This document shows, piece by piece, positions 1 to 5,180 of a stretch of 7,737 nt of DNA (position 1 is its first letter; each line of letters starts with the position of its first letter). The position numbers were made by a program, and so were the translations under genes. Origin of the DNA: Deltaproteobacteria bacterium (GTDB taxonomy: Bacteria > Desulfobacterota > Desulfarculia > Adiutricales > Adiutricaceae). A model generated the notes under the pieces. It saw only the letters and a list, made by a program, of their open reading frames with translations, was not told the DNA's origin and ran no database searches. The DNA lies in NCBI GenBank assembly GCA_031257955.1, contig JAIRNQ010000126.1, forward strand, positions 1 through 7,737. The letters run 5' to 3'.

Positions 1-194
1 ATGGTTGCCAGGGTTGACACCAAAAGAGATTTGCCGAAACGGCGGGGCCGGGACAAGAAAGATTGTTTATGTTTGTTGGCCAGCTCGTACAGAAGCCTAG
101 TTTTGTCGGCATAATAAAAATTTTCTGTGACAATTTCGACGAAATCGGCCCGGCCTAAGGGCAGTTTGAGTGGGGGTAATGGATTGTCCGCCAT
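1..194 (-). CDS. Predicted AAA-ATPase-like protein, N-terminal part (cut by window edge)
   Basis: This is the 5' end of a gene that continues past the left edge; 64 codons are visible. The translation starts MADNPLPPLKLPLGRADF and carries the hallmarks of the 'predicted AAA-ATPase' family (Pfam AAA-ATPase_like, PF09820, from memory). These are a tyrosine-rich 'NFYYADKTRLL' segment at residues 33-43 and 'FLSRPRRFGKSLLVSTL', which contains the variant Walker A motif (RRFGKS), at about residues 46-62. Full-length members are usually about 500-600 residues and often end in a PD-(D/E)XK nuclease-like domain (DUF1703), which would lie outside the window. The biological role of the family is not settled; copies are often multiple and patchily distributed. 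The ATG at 194 is set by AGGAG six bases upstream. Codons such as AAC AAA CAT AAA CAA are AT-richer than in most genes here, which may indicate transfer (inference). Confidence 0.9.
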   Translation of the reverse strand, partial: MADNPLPPLKLPLGRADFVEIVTENFYYADKTRLLYELANKHKQSFLSRPRRFGKSLLVSTLAT

Positions 195-199
195 GGTAG

Positions 200-209
200 T
201 CTCCTGGGT
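200..209 (-). promoter_or_regulatory. Strong ribosome binding site for the AAA-ATPase-like gene
   Basis: Read on the minus strand the sequence is CAGGAGACTACCATG. AGGAG lies six bases before the ATG at 194, which fixes the start of this edge-truncated gene. Confidence 0.75.
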
Positions 210-269
210 GATTGGCTAACGGTCATTTATTGGCGGTCGGCACCTTAGGATCGGCTTCACTGATATTAC

Positions 270-309
270 ATTATATCGCCTTTGGTAAGATTTTAGATCA
301 AAAAAATCT
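270..309 (-). promoter_or_regulatory. Candidate promoter with AT-rich inverted repeat upstream of the AAA-ATPase-like gene
   Basis: On the minus strand a perfect TATAAT lies at 275-270, about 75 bases before the ATG. No good -35 hexamer sits at 16-18 bases; TTGATC is 20 bases away. The expected -35 area is covered by an inverted repeat with arms AGATTTT (288-294) and AAAATCT (303-309) and an 8-base loop, so the site may be activator-dependent or repressor-bound. Both readings are inference. Confidence 0.3.
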
Positions 310-842
310 GGGATTAGGCTTGGCTCCGGCGACTCGATTAAGCCATTCCATAGTCCGGCCGATGGGTAAATCGTAATCGGGGGAATAAAATTGGAATAGG
401 AATTACGGTTCCATTTTGCCCCAAGCTCCGGCGAACCGCAACTGTCGGGTTTGTGGCGGGTTAATTGCCGGTTGCCGATTTGGCGACCGCGGGAAAAAAG
501 GGTTGGCCGGAAGGAGGTTTCGTTTGGCGGCGATGAGGTGTGTTTTCGGATTTGGGTAAGGTTTTTTGTCAATAAATTAAATGGTCAATTGATTGGTTTA
601 TGCAAGTATTGGTTGTTATATTTTGGATAATCGGTGGTATAATAGCGGGCAAGCTTAAAAAAGTAGGGAAAAAGCAGTTGAGATTGCTGAGAGAAGGGCC
701 GGTTTCGGAGGGAAGGGTTGACCCGGAAATGGTTTTGGGAGGCGCTTAGAAGGTATCCCGTTGTCGTTGGAAGGGTATAGGGCGTGTTTGGGTTGATTCG
801 GGGCGCCAAGGGCGGCAGTGGGTGCCGATGCTAATCGAAGGC

Positions 843-863
843 CTGGGGACGGGCTGGGGACGG
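843..863. repeat. Short tandem repeat just after the transglycosylase gene
   Basis: CTGGGGACGG occurs at 843-852 and again at 854-863, an 11-base period with two units. It lies immediately downstream of the transglycosylase stop codon. No function is evident. Confidence 0.6.
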
Positions 864-873
864 CCGGGGTGGC

Positions 874-1536
874 TTAGGACTCGATGTGCGACTGGTAGTA
901 GCTCATGACTTGGCGGACGAAGGATCTGGTCTCGCTGAAGGGGGGCATCTTGCCGCCGTAGCGCTTGATGGTGTCGGGGCCGCAGTTGTAGGCGGCTAGG
1001 GCCAAGTACTCGTCGTTGCCGAACTCGTCGAGGAGCATCTTGAGGTAGCGGACACCGGCGGTGATGTTGTTGTAAGGTTCCTGGGGGCTGGAGACGCCCA
1101 TGGAGCGGGCGGTGCTGGGGAGGATCTGCATCAGGCCAACGGCCCCTTGGGCCGAGACGGCCCGGGTGTCGAACTTCGACTCGGCCTGGATGACGGCTTT
1201 TACCAACGCCGGAGAAATGCGGTGGCGACGGGCGGCCTCTTGGATCATTTCGTCATAACGGGTGGATTTTTGGTCGAAAGAGGGTTTTTGTTTGGTCTGG
1301 TCTTTAACCTGATCCAGTAGGTAGGGGTTGGGGGCCAAGCCCACGGTAACGGGGAGAGGCTCAGGCTCGGGGGCCGACGGGGCCAAGGGACTGACTTGGT
1401 CGGGCGCGTTTTGGGCTTGGCGGGCCTTAAGCTCCAGGTGGGCGATCGAGGTTGAAAGGCCGACCACCATGACCACCAGGGAGGCTTTGAGGCAGGCTTT
1501 GTAGATTAGGCTCGTTATGGCGCATTCACGTCTCAT
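874..1536 (-). CDS. Membrane-anchored lytic transglycosylase (SLT/GH23 domain)
   Basis: This 220-residue protein should cleave the MurNAc-GlcNAc bond of peptidoglycan in the periplasm. Residues about 6-34 form a hydrophobic N-terminal signal or anchor segment. A proline-rich linker follows (about 48-72, SPLAPSAPEPEPLP) and then an SLT domain from about 92 to the end. The domain shows the family blocks: 'AVIQAESKFD' with the catalytic glutamate E119, 'GAVGLMQILPSTA' at 131-143, 'NITAGVRYLKMLL' at 157-169 and 'ALAAYNCGP' at 179-187. It is therefore a complete, probably active Slt70/MltE-type single-domain enzyme. The N-terminal cysteines (C5, C15) are not in a clear lipobox. The ATG at 1536 lacks a Shine-Dalgarno sequence, and a -35/-10 pair sits so close that the transcript could be leaderless. 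It stands alone, divergent from the carrier gene; its cellular role (growth, or assembly of an envelope machine) cannot be told from context. Confidence 0.93.
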   Translation of the reverse strand: MRRECAITSLIYKACLKASLVVMVVGLSTSIAHLELKARQAQNAPDQVSPLAPSAPEPEPLPVTVGLAPNPYLLDQVKDQTKQKPSFDQKSTRYDEMIQEAARRHRISPALVKAVIQAESKFDTRAVSAQGAVGLMQILPSTARSMGVSSPQEPYNNITAGVRYLKMLLDEFGNDEYLALAAYNCGPDTIKRYGGKMPPFSETRSFVRQVMSYYQSHIES

Positions 1537-1542
1537 TGTTCT

Positions 1543-1571
1543 TAGATATCAGTCAGAAAAGAATTTGTCAA
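1543..1571 (-). promoter_or_regulatory. Candidate promoter of the transglycosylase gene
   Basis: On the minus strand a perfect TTGACA (1571-1566) is followed by a 17-base spacer and TATCTA (1548-1543). The TG of an extended -10 element (TGATATCTA) is present. The -10 hexamer itself matches only half of the consensus. The predicted transcription start falls on or next to the ATG at 1536. Confidence 0.5.
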
Positions 1572-1767
1572 CTCTTTTAAAATACTTAAATAATACCGAT
1601 TATTGACATGTGCATTACAATAAGCTACAAATAGTCGGCAGATATTGGAGGCATTTTTTTACAAAGCTTAATTAGTAACCACTTTTAACAATGATAATTT
1701 TTGCTTGGCACTTGGGAGTAGCTTTAAATTAATTACGATCTAGAAGGAATTTTTATAACATAAAAAT

Positions 1768-1797
1768 TTGACTTATTTTTGTTGGACTTAATATAAT
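1768..1797 (+). promoter_or_regulatory. Strong sigma70-type promoter for the carrier gene
   Basis: TTGACT (1768-1773, five of six matches) and a perfect TATAAT (1792-1797) are separated by 18 bases in an AT-rich context. Transcription would begin near 1804, giving a leader of about 75 bases before the TTG start at 1879. Confidence 0.65.
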
Positions 1798-1848
1798 ATG
1801 TTGTCAATAAGTATGAACATTATTAAGCCCAAGATATCAAAAAGAAAT

Positions 1849-1866
1849 AGAGACATTAATGTCCCT
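1849..1866. promoter_or_regulatory. Palindrome just upstream of the carrier gene's ribosome binding site
   Basis: GACATTAATGTC (1852-1863) is a perfect 12-base palindrome. One mismatch out, the symmetry continues to AGAGACATTAATGTCCCT (1849-1866). It ends two bases before the GAGGT ribosome binding site (1869-1873). It has no loop, so a dimeric repressor site is more likely than an RNA hairpin. The regulator is unknown. Confidence 0.45.
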
Positions 1867-1878
1867 GTGAGGTAAATC

Positions 1879-2844
1879 TTGAGTCTTATCGAAAAAATTG
1901 AACCGCTACTGCTTGCCGTGGCGGCCTTGATTGGTTTGGCTTTGGGCCACTTTGGCGGGCTTTCCGGCTTGCTTGGACCTTGGGTTCAAATATTATTAAT
2001 TTTGATGCTAATTGGTGTGTTCTGGGACATTCCCTTCAAGGATCTTAAGAAAGGTTTCAGCGACTTGAAGTTTTCCCTGACCTCGCTGGCCATCAATTTC
2101 GTCTGGATTCCGATTTTCGGCTTCGCCTTGGCCAAAATTTTCTTGGGCGGCCACGATGACCTTCAAATCGGCTTTATCATGCTGCTGGTCACTCCCTGTA
2201 CCGACTGGTATCTCGTTTTTACGGCCATGGCCAGGGGCAACTTGCCCTTGTCGGCTTCCATATTGCCCTTGAATCTGATAGTTCAGTTACTCTTGCTGCC
2301 GGTCTACCTGTGGATTTTTGGTGGGCTGGCCGGACAGTCAGACCCCCTTTATATCCTTTGGCAAGTAGTTCTGGTTCTTTTCGTGCCTTTAGTGATAGCC
2401 AGGGTCCTAACCCGCCTGAGCGCCTCCAGGGAGAGGCTAAACGGGGCCTTAAGGCGCCTGTTTCCGGGGCTCAGGTTTTGGTACCTTTTTCTGGCCGTGG
2501 CCTGCATGTTCGCCGGGGAAGGGGGGACCATCTTGGAGAGGCCGGACATTTTCCTGCTTTTACTGGCCCCGGTTTTGGTTTTCTTCGCCTTGAACTTTGT
2601 CGTCGTTCGCTTGGCCGCCTCGGCCATGAAATTTAGCTTCCAGGACGGGGTCAGCCTAAACCTGACCACCCTGGCCAGAAACTCGCCTGTGGCCCTGACC
2701 GTGGCCATAGGGGCCTTCCCCGACCGGCCCCTGATTGCCCTGGCCTTAATCATCGGGCCCTTGATTGAACTCCCGACCTTGGCCCTGATCGCCCATCTTC
2801 TCCTGCGGCTGGGCCGGAGGCTCAAGGTACCCGGTTACGAGTGA
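1879..2844 (+). CDS. ACR3/bile-acid:Na+ symporter superfamily membrane carrier (possible arsenite efflux)
   Basis: This 321-residue, highly hydrophobic protein has about ten predicted membrane helices, the usual size and layout of the BASS/ACR3 superfamily. The segment 'TPCTDWYLVFTAMARGN' (105-121) places C107 where ACR3 arsenite exporters carry their essential transport cysteine in helix 4. Near the C-terminus, 'LARNSPVALTVAIGAFPDRP' and 'IGPLIELPTLAL' (265-303) match the second unwound, substrate-lining helix and its successor as I remember them. Proteins with this TPCTDW signature are often annotated as arsenic resistance or generic BASS carriers. Arsenite export is thus possible but unproven, and no arsR, arsC or arsenite methylase gene is adjacent. 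The TTG start is chosen because GAGGT lies five bases upstream and the nearby GTG at 1867 runs into TAA. Expression appears to be driven by the promoter at 1768-1797. Confidence 0.87.
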   Translation: MSLIEKIEPLLLAVAALIGLALGHFGGLSGLLGPWVQILLILMLIGVFWDIPFKDLKKGFSDLKFSLTSLAINFVWIPIFGFALAKIFLGGHDDLQIGFIMLLVTPCTDWYLVFTAMARGNLPLSASILPLNLIVQLLLLPVYLWIFGGLAGQSDPLYILWQVVLVLFVPLVIARVLTRLSASRERLNGALRRLFPGLRFWYLFLAVACMFAGEGGTILERPDIFLLLLAPVLVFFALNFVVVRLAASAMKFSFQDGVSLNLTTLARNSPVALTVAIGAFPDRPLIALALIIGPLIELPTLALIAHLLLRLGRRLKVPGYE

Positions 2845-2859
2845 AAAAATGCGGGCCGT

Positions 2860-2878
2860 CCCCGGTTTATCGCCGGGG
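2860..2878 (+). terminator. GC hairpin after the carrier gene (no T tract)
   Basis: Arms CCCCGG (2860-2865) and CCGGGG (2873-2878) enclose a 7-base loop, beginning 15 bases after the carrier stop codon. No run of T follows, so it is at best a hairpin-only or pause element, or a 3'-end stabiliser. Confidence 0.35.
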
Positions 2879-2922
2879 CCAAATCGCCGAGAAATGCCCG
2901 CCAGGCCCAAGTCTTCGAGCCC

Positions 2923-2951
2923 AAGTCCCTGGGCCCAGATCCCCGGGACTT
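2923..2951. repeat. Imperfect inverted repeat in the convergent gap
   Basis: AAGTCCC (2923-2929) pairs with GGGACTT (2945-2951). After one mismatch, GGG (2931-2933) pairs with CCC (2941-2943), leaving a 7-base loop: a 10-bp stem. A further GC-rich fold is possible at about 2957-2988 (CTGGGC with GCCCAG, enclosing GCCC-TTC-GGGC). The site lies between two converging genes and may help end transcription from either side, although T tracts are absent. Confidence 0.4.
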
Positions 2952-3033
2952 TGCCGCTGGGCCGTGGTGGGCCCTTCGGGCGCCCAGGGCCGAGTCGCCG
3001 GAACTGTGATCGTAAGGAATTGGTCGTGGGGTT

Positions 3034-3600
3034 TTAGGCGTTCAGGGTAGGCTCCACGGCCCGCATGGCCAGTATGGTCTTTTCGATCAGTTGGTCCAGT
3101 TCCCAGCCCAGCATGGTAGCCCCCCGCTCTATGACCTCCCGGGAGCAGCCGGCGGCAAAAGTGGCCGTTTTGTATTTCTTTTTTACCGACTTAAGTTCCA
3201 GATCGGAGACGCTTTTCGAGGGCCTCATCAGGGCCGAGGCCCAGATTAGGCCGGTGAGTTCGTCAACGGCGTAGAGGACTTTCTCCATCTCGTGTTCGGG
3301 CTTGACGTCCACGGTCAGCTGATAGCCGTGGCTTACGACCGACTTGATCAAATCCTCGTCGGCGCCGCCCTCCCGGAGAAGCTCGGGGGCTTTCAGGCAG
3401 TGCTCGGTTGGATAAAGCTCAAAATCTATGTCGTGCAAAAGACCCACCACGGCCCAACGGTCGGCCTCGTCCCCGTAGCCCAGATCCTGGGCGAACCAGC
3501 GCATGACCCCTTCCACGGTCTGGGCGTGGCGCAGGTGGAAAGGCTCTTTATTGTACTTGGTCAATAATTCCCAAGCTTGTTCTCTACTGATGGTTCCCAT
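3034..3600 (-). CDS. HD-superfamily hydrolase (COG2316-like)
   Basis: This 188-residue soluble protein has the five metal-binding positions of an HD phosphohydrolase: H25 ('LRHAQTVE'), H56-D57 ('GLLHDIDFE'), H91 ('SVVSHGY') and D113 ('AVDELTGL'). It resembles small stand-alone HD proteins of the COG2316 type (from memory), whose substrates are unknown; nucleotides or other phosphoesters are plausible. The complete metal site suggests it is active. Extra acidic and histidine residues (D59, E66, H67) follow the HD motif, and a lysine-rich stretch (SVKKKYK, about 138-144) lies in the C-terminal helical part. The ATG at 3600 has AAAGGTG about five bases upstream. The gene is divergent from the oxidoreductase and converges on the carrier gene, so it is probably monocistronic. 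Context gives no direct clue to its job. Confidence 0.87.
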   Translation of the reverse strand: MGTISREQAWELLTKYNKEPFHLRHAQTVEGVMRWFAQDLGYGDEADRWAVVGLLHDIDFELYPTEHCLKAPELLREGGADEDLIKSVVSHGYQLTVDVKPEHEMEKVLYAVDELTGLIWASALMRPSKSVSDLELKSVKKKYKTATFAAGCSREVIERGATMLGWELDQLIEKTILAMRAVEPTLNA

Positions 3601-3801
3601 TTGGCACCTTTCTTATATTTTGAAATGTAACGGCAAACAAGATTAGGCTTTGGAAGCGATGGATTGCCGGACAATCCCGGTTGGATTAAGGGCACAGTTT
3701 AGCACAGGTGGCCAACCCAGAAAAGGCCTTTTAAGGCCCCTGGCGCCCCGGGTGGGTGTTAGAGTGCGGGTCTGGCCACAAGATTTGCCTGCGGGGCCTC
3801 T

Positions 3802-3819
3802 GGGACCGTTTACGGGCCC
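3802..3819. repeat. Small inverted repeat
   Basis: GGG-A-CCGT-TT-ACGG-G-CCC forms a near-perfect inverted repeat with a two-base centre and one A:G mismatch. It lies a few bases before the larger palindrome at 3828-3843. Confidence 0.4.
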
Positions 3820-3827
3820 GTCTGGGA

Positions 3828-3843
3828 GGTGACCGTGGTCACC
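3828..3843. promoter_or_regulatory. 16-base palindrome, candidate operator
   Basis: GGTGACCGTGGTCACC is two perfect 7-base half-sites (GGTGACC/GGTCACC) around GT. It sits 94 bases upstream of the oxidoreductase ATG, in the shared divergent region. The shape fits a dimeric regulator site; the protein is unknown. Confidence 0.4.
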
Positions 3844-3937
3844 CCGACGGGAAGGTTTGGGCGACCGGCCGAGAAAGGCCCTTTTACGAACTCCGGGACC
3901 CCGGGTGGGGTTCCGGCCAACCGGAAGGAAGTGAGAG

Positions 3938-4816
3938 ATGACCGAGAAAAGCGTTTTTATCGGCCTGGGCCGCATGGGCTCGCCCATGGCCCAGAGGATA
4001 CTGGCCGAGGGTTTGCCCCTGGTCGTCCATAACCGGGACGTCGGCAAAACCAAGCCATTGGTCGATTTGGGGGCCAAGGTGGCCGACGGGCTGGACGGGG
4101 CCGTGGCCGGGGCCGATTTGATCATGACCATGGTCAGCGACGACTCGGCCCTCTTGGCCGTGGCCGAAGAGGGTAGGCTAAAAAAAGCCGCGCCTGGGCT
4201 GATTCACGTGTCTTTGAGCACGGTCGGGGTGGACACGGTCCTCTACCTGGAAAGCCTTCACGAATCGCTGGGGCAGACGCTCTTGTCTTGCCCGGTGTTT
4301 GGCCGGCCGGAGGCGGCCCGGGAGGGCAAGCTCAATTTGTGCCTGTCCGGTCCCAAGGCGGCCAAGGACAAGGCCCTTGCCTATCTCGAACCCATGGGCA
4401 AGGTCTGGGATTTCGGGCTTAGGCCCCAAGGGTCCAACGCCGTCAAGCTGGCCGGGAATTTCATGATCGCTTCGCTCATCGAGCTTTTGTCCGAGGCCTT
4501 TTCCCTGGTCGAAAACCACGGCGTTCCACCGGAGGCCTTCTTTGGGCTCATGTCCGGCACGCTCTTTAACGCCCCGGCCGTCCACACCTACGGTAGGCTG
4601 ATCCTGGAGGCCGACTTCGACAAGGCCGGATTTCTGGGATCCCTTGGGGCCAAAGACGCCGGGCTGGTCAGGGAAGCGGCCAGGCGAAGCCATACCCCGA
4701 TGCCCTTTTGTTCGGCCCTGGAGGATAGGTTCCTGCGCCTTCTGGCCCGGGGCTGGGGGGACAAAGACTGGTCGGCCATCTCGGACTTGCAAAGGGAAGA
4801 CGCCGGACTCAAATAA
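3938..4816 (+). CDS. NAD(P)-dependent beta-hydroxyacid dehydrogenase family oxidoreductase
   Basis: This 292-residue cytoplasmic enzyme belongs to the 3-hydroxyisobutyrate / tartronate-semialdehyde reductase / GLYR1 group (6PGDH-like Rossmann domain plus an all-helical C-terminal domain). The dinucleotide motif GLGRMGSPMA is at 9-18, with 'HNRD' at 31-34 after beta-2; an arginine there would suit NADP(H), which is inference. The LST motif is at 93-95. The usual substrate block DAPVSGG is replaced by 'CPVFGRPEAA' (118-127), a variant I associate with a subgroup of unknown substrate. The catalytic lysine is K170 in 'NAVKLAGNF', with N174 after it; 'GAKDAGLV' appears near the C-terminus. Retention of the lysine argues for alcohol/aldehyde chemistry and against an imine reductase. 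The ATG at 3938 is preceded by a good GGAAGGAAG site. The gene stands alone and converges on the DUF3343 gene. Confidence 0.92.
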   Translation: MTEKSVFIGLGRMGSPMAQRILAEGLPLVVHNRDVGKTKPLVDLGAKVADGLDGAVAGADLIMTMVSDDSALLAVAEEGRLKKAAPGLIHVSLSTVGVDTVLYLESLHESLGQTLLSCPVFGRPEAAREGKLNLCLSGPKAAKDKALAYLEPMGKVWDFGLRPQGSNAVKLAGNFMIASLIELLSEAFSLVENHGVPPEAFFGLMSGTLFNAPAVHTYGRLILEADFDKAGFLGSLGAKDAGLVREAARRSHTPMPFCSALEDRFLRLLARGWGDKDWSAISDLQREDAGLK

Positions 4817-4825
4817 TGGTTTGGT

Positions 4826-4901
4826 CCCTAAAGGCCTTGGGCCAGGGCGTTCGATTTCGTTGGGAATTGGGGAGCGTTTTCGGGGCGGACCGGGACGGTC
4901 C
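4826..4901. terminator. Hairpin-forming convergent gap after the oxidoreductase and DUF3343 genes
   Basis: Two stems lie between the converging stop codons. The first is CCCT-AAA-GGCC-TTG-GGCC-AGGG (4826-4847), an imperfect hairpin followed by T-rich sequence on the plus strand. The second is GGACCG-GGA-CGGTCC (4887-4901), a perfect 6-bp stem that would serve either strand. Neither has a proper T tract, so termination is only suggested. Confidence 0.3.
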
Positions 4902-4910
4902 GGGGTGCCT

Positions 4911-5177
4911 TCAGTGGTCCAGGGGCCAGGCGGAGAAATCGTCGCCGTCGCGGCGGTAGGCGGCCGAGGGCCGAAGGCCGGCGGCTTCCAGGGGCGGGAG
5001 GATAAGATCGTGGTCGTTTTCGGCCAGGCTTATGGCCAGGCCGCAGTTGGGGTTAACTTCCTTGGGCACCGGGACCAGGCTGAAGGGAAGGCCCCTTTCC
5101 TCGAGCAAGTCTTCGGCGTTTAGGATGTCGGTGTTGGAGGCAAAAATTAGTATGATCTCTGGTCCGCCCAGGGCCAT
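4911..5177 (-). CDS. DUF3343 protein, putative sulfur/selenium carrier
   Basis: This 88-residue protein has the layout of DUF3343 (PF11823, described as 'putative Se/S carrier protein-like', from memory). It shows 'IILIFASNTDILNAEDLLEE' at about 8-27, then a second strand 'FSLVPVPKEV', then 'NPNCGLAI' (42-48) with the single cysteine C45 at the position expected to carry persulfide or selenide, and then a C-terminal helix-strand. The natural partner is the cysteine-desulfurase-family enzyme directly upstream. That gene's stop TAA is only three bases before this ATG, and the ribosome binding site (AAAGGAAG) lies within its last codons, so the two are translationally coupled. The inferred role is to accept sulfur or selenium released from cysteine or selenocysteine and pass it on. 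The acceptor, and whether it is S or Se, are not visible; no selD, yedF or SelA gene is in the window. Confidence 0.86.
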   Translation of the reverse strand: MALGGPEIILIFASNTDILNAEDLLEERGLPFSLVPVPKEVNPNCGLAISLAENDHDLILPPLEAAGLRPSAAYRRDGDDFSAWPLDH

Positions 5178-5180
5178 TTT

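Larger units (their letters stand above)
195..873. other. 679-base intergenic region without a convincing gene
   Basis: The two longest minus-strand frames here (216-572 and 585-809) have no ribosome binding site, start at non-ATG codons or in odd contexts, and give proteins rich in N, P, R and Y that resemble no family I know. Base composition shifts sharply: about 560-665 is AT-rich, and 670-873 is rich in G on the plus strand. A plus-strand TATAAT at 638-643 has only a poorly spaced TTGTTA (19 bases) and no gene after it. I see no tRNA, recognisable riboswitch or insertion-sequence end. Confidence 0.6.
1537..1878. other. 342-base AT-rich divergent regulatory region
   Basis: It separates the minus-strand transglycosylase and the plus-strand carrier gene. 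It holds the transglycosylase promoter, two plus-strand promoter candidates and a palindrome in front of the carrier gene. The weaker plus-strand candidate is TTGACA (1603-1608), 17 bases, then TACAAA (1626-1631). TTATTGACA(A/T) appears twice in opposite orientations (1600-1609 plus; 1810-1801 minus), and a third copy lies at 575-566 on the minus strand. No coding frame of note is present. Confidence 0.6.
3746..3909. repeat. Direct repeat in the oxidoreductase upstream region
   Basis: CCCCGGGTGGG occurs exactly at 3746-3756 and 3899-3909, 153 bases apart. In both copies a GAAAAGGCC/GAAAGGCCC block followed by CTTTTA lies about 15-20 bases before it (3720-3732 and 3872-3886). Each unit is therefore about 40 bases of imperfect repeat. 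The second copy ends 28 bases before the ATG at 3938. Confidence 0.5.
3601..3937. other. 337-base divergent region upstream of the HD hydrolase and the oxidoreductase
   Basis: The first 55 bases are AT-rich. On the minus strand they hold a possible promoter for the HD gene: TATAAG (3617-3612) with a weak TTGTTT 17 bases upstream. The rest is GC-rich with several palindromes and a direct repeat (listed separately). It ends in the ribosome binding site GGAAGGAAG of the oxidoreductase. No clear promoter is visible for the plus strand. Short frames in it look like chance. Confidence 0.5.

Noticed and set aside
638..643. Perfect TATAAT on the plus strand
   Set aside because: The only -35-like hexamer (TTGTTA) is 19 bases away, and no gene or obvious RNA structure follows for more than a kilobase on that strand.
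650..760. Possible riboswitch because of 'GCTGAGA' near 688
   Set aside because: The sequence resembles one short piece of the TPP motif, but the second conserved half and the stems are missing and no thiamine gene follows.
216..809. Two consecutive minus-strand open frames (118 and 74 codons)
   Set aside because: They have no ribosome binding site, non-ATG or unsupported starts, odd residue composition and no recognisable motif, and they lie in a region of shifting base composition. Treated as non-coding.
2349..2825. Long antisense frame (158 codons) opposite the carrier gene
   Set aside because: It is antisense to a clearly real membrane protein. It is rich in R, K, S and T, as expected from reading hydrophobic codons backwards.
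3643..4131. Minus-strand frame of 162 codons across the start of the oxidoreductase
   Set aside because: It overlaps a well-supported coding region and a GC-rich leader, with no RBS and a low-complexity G/P/R-rich product.
4178..4792. Minus-strand frame of 204 codons inside the oxidoreductase
   Set aside because: It is a shadow of the real plus-strand gene, with no family motif.
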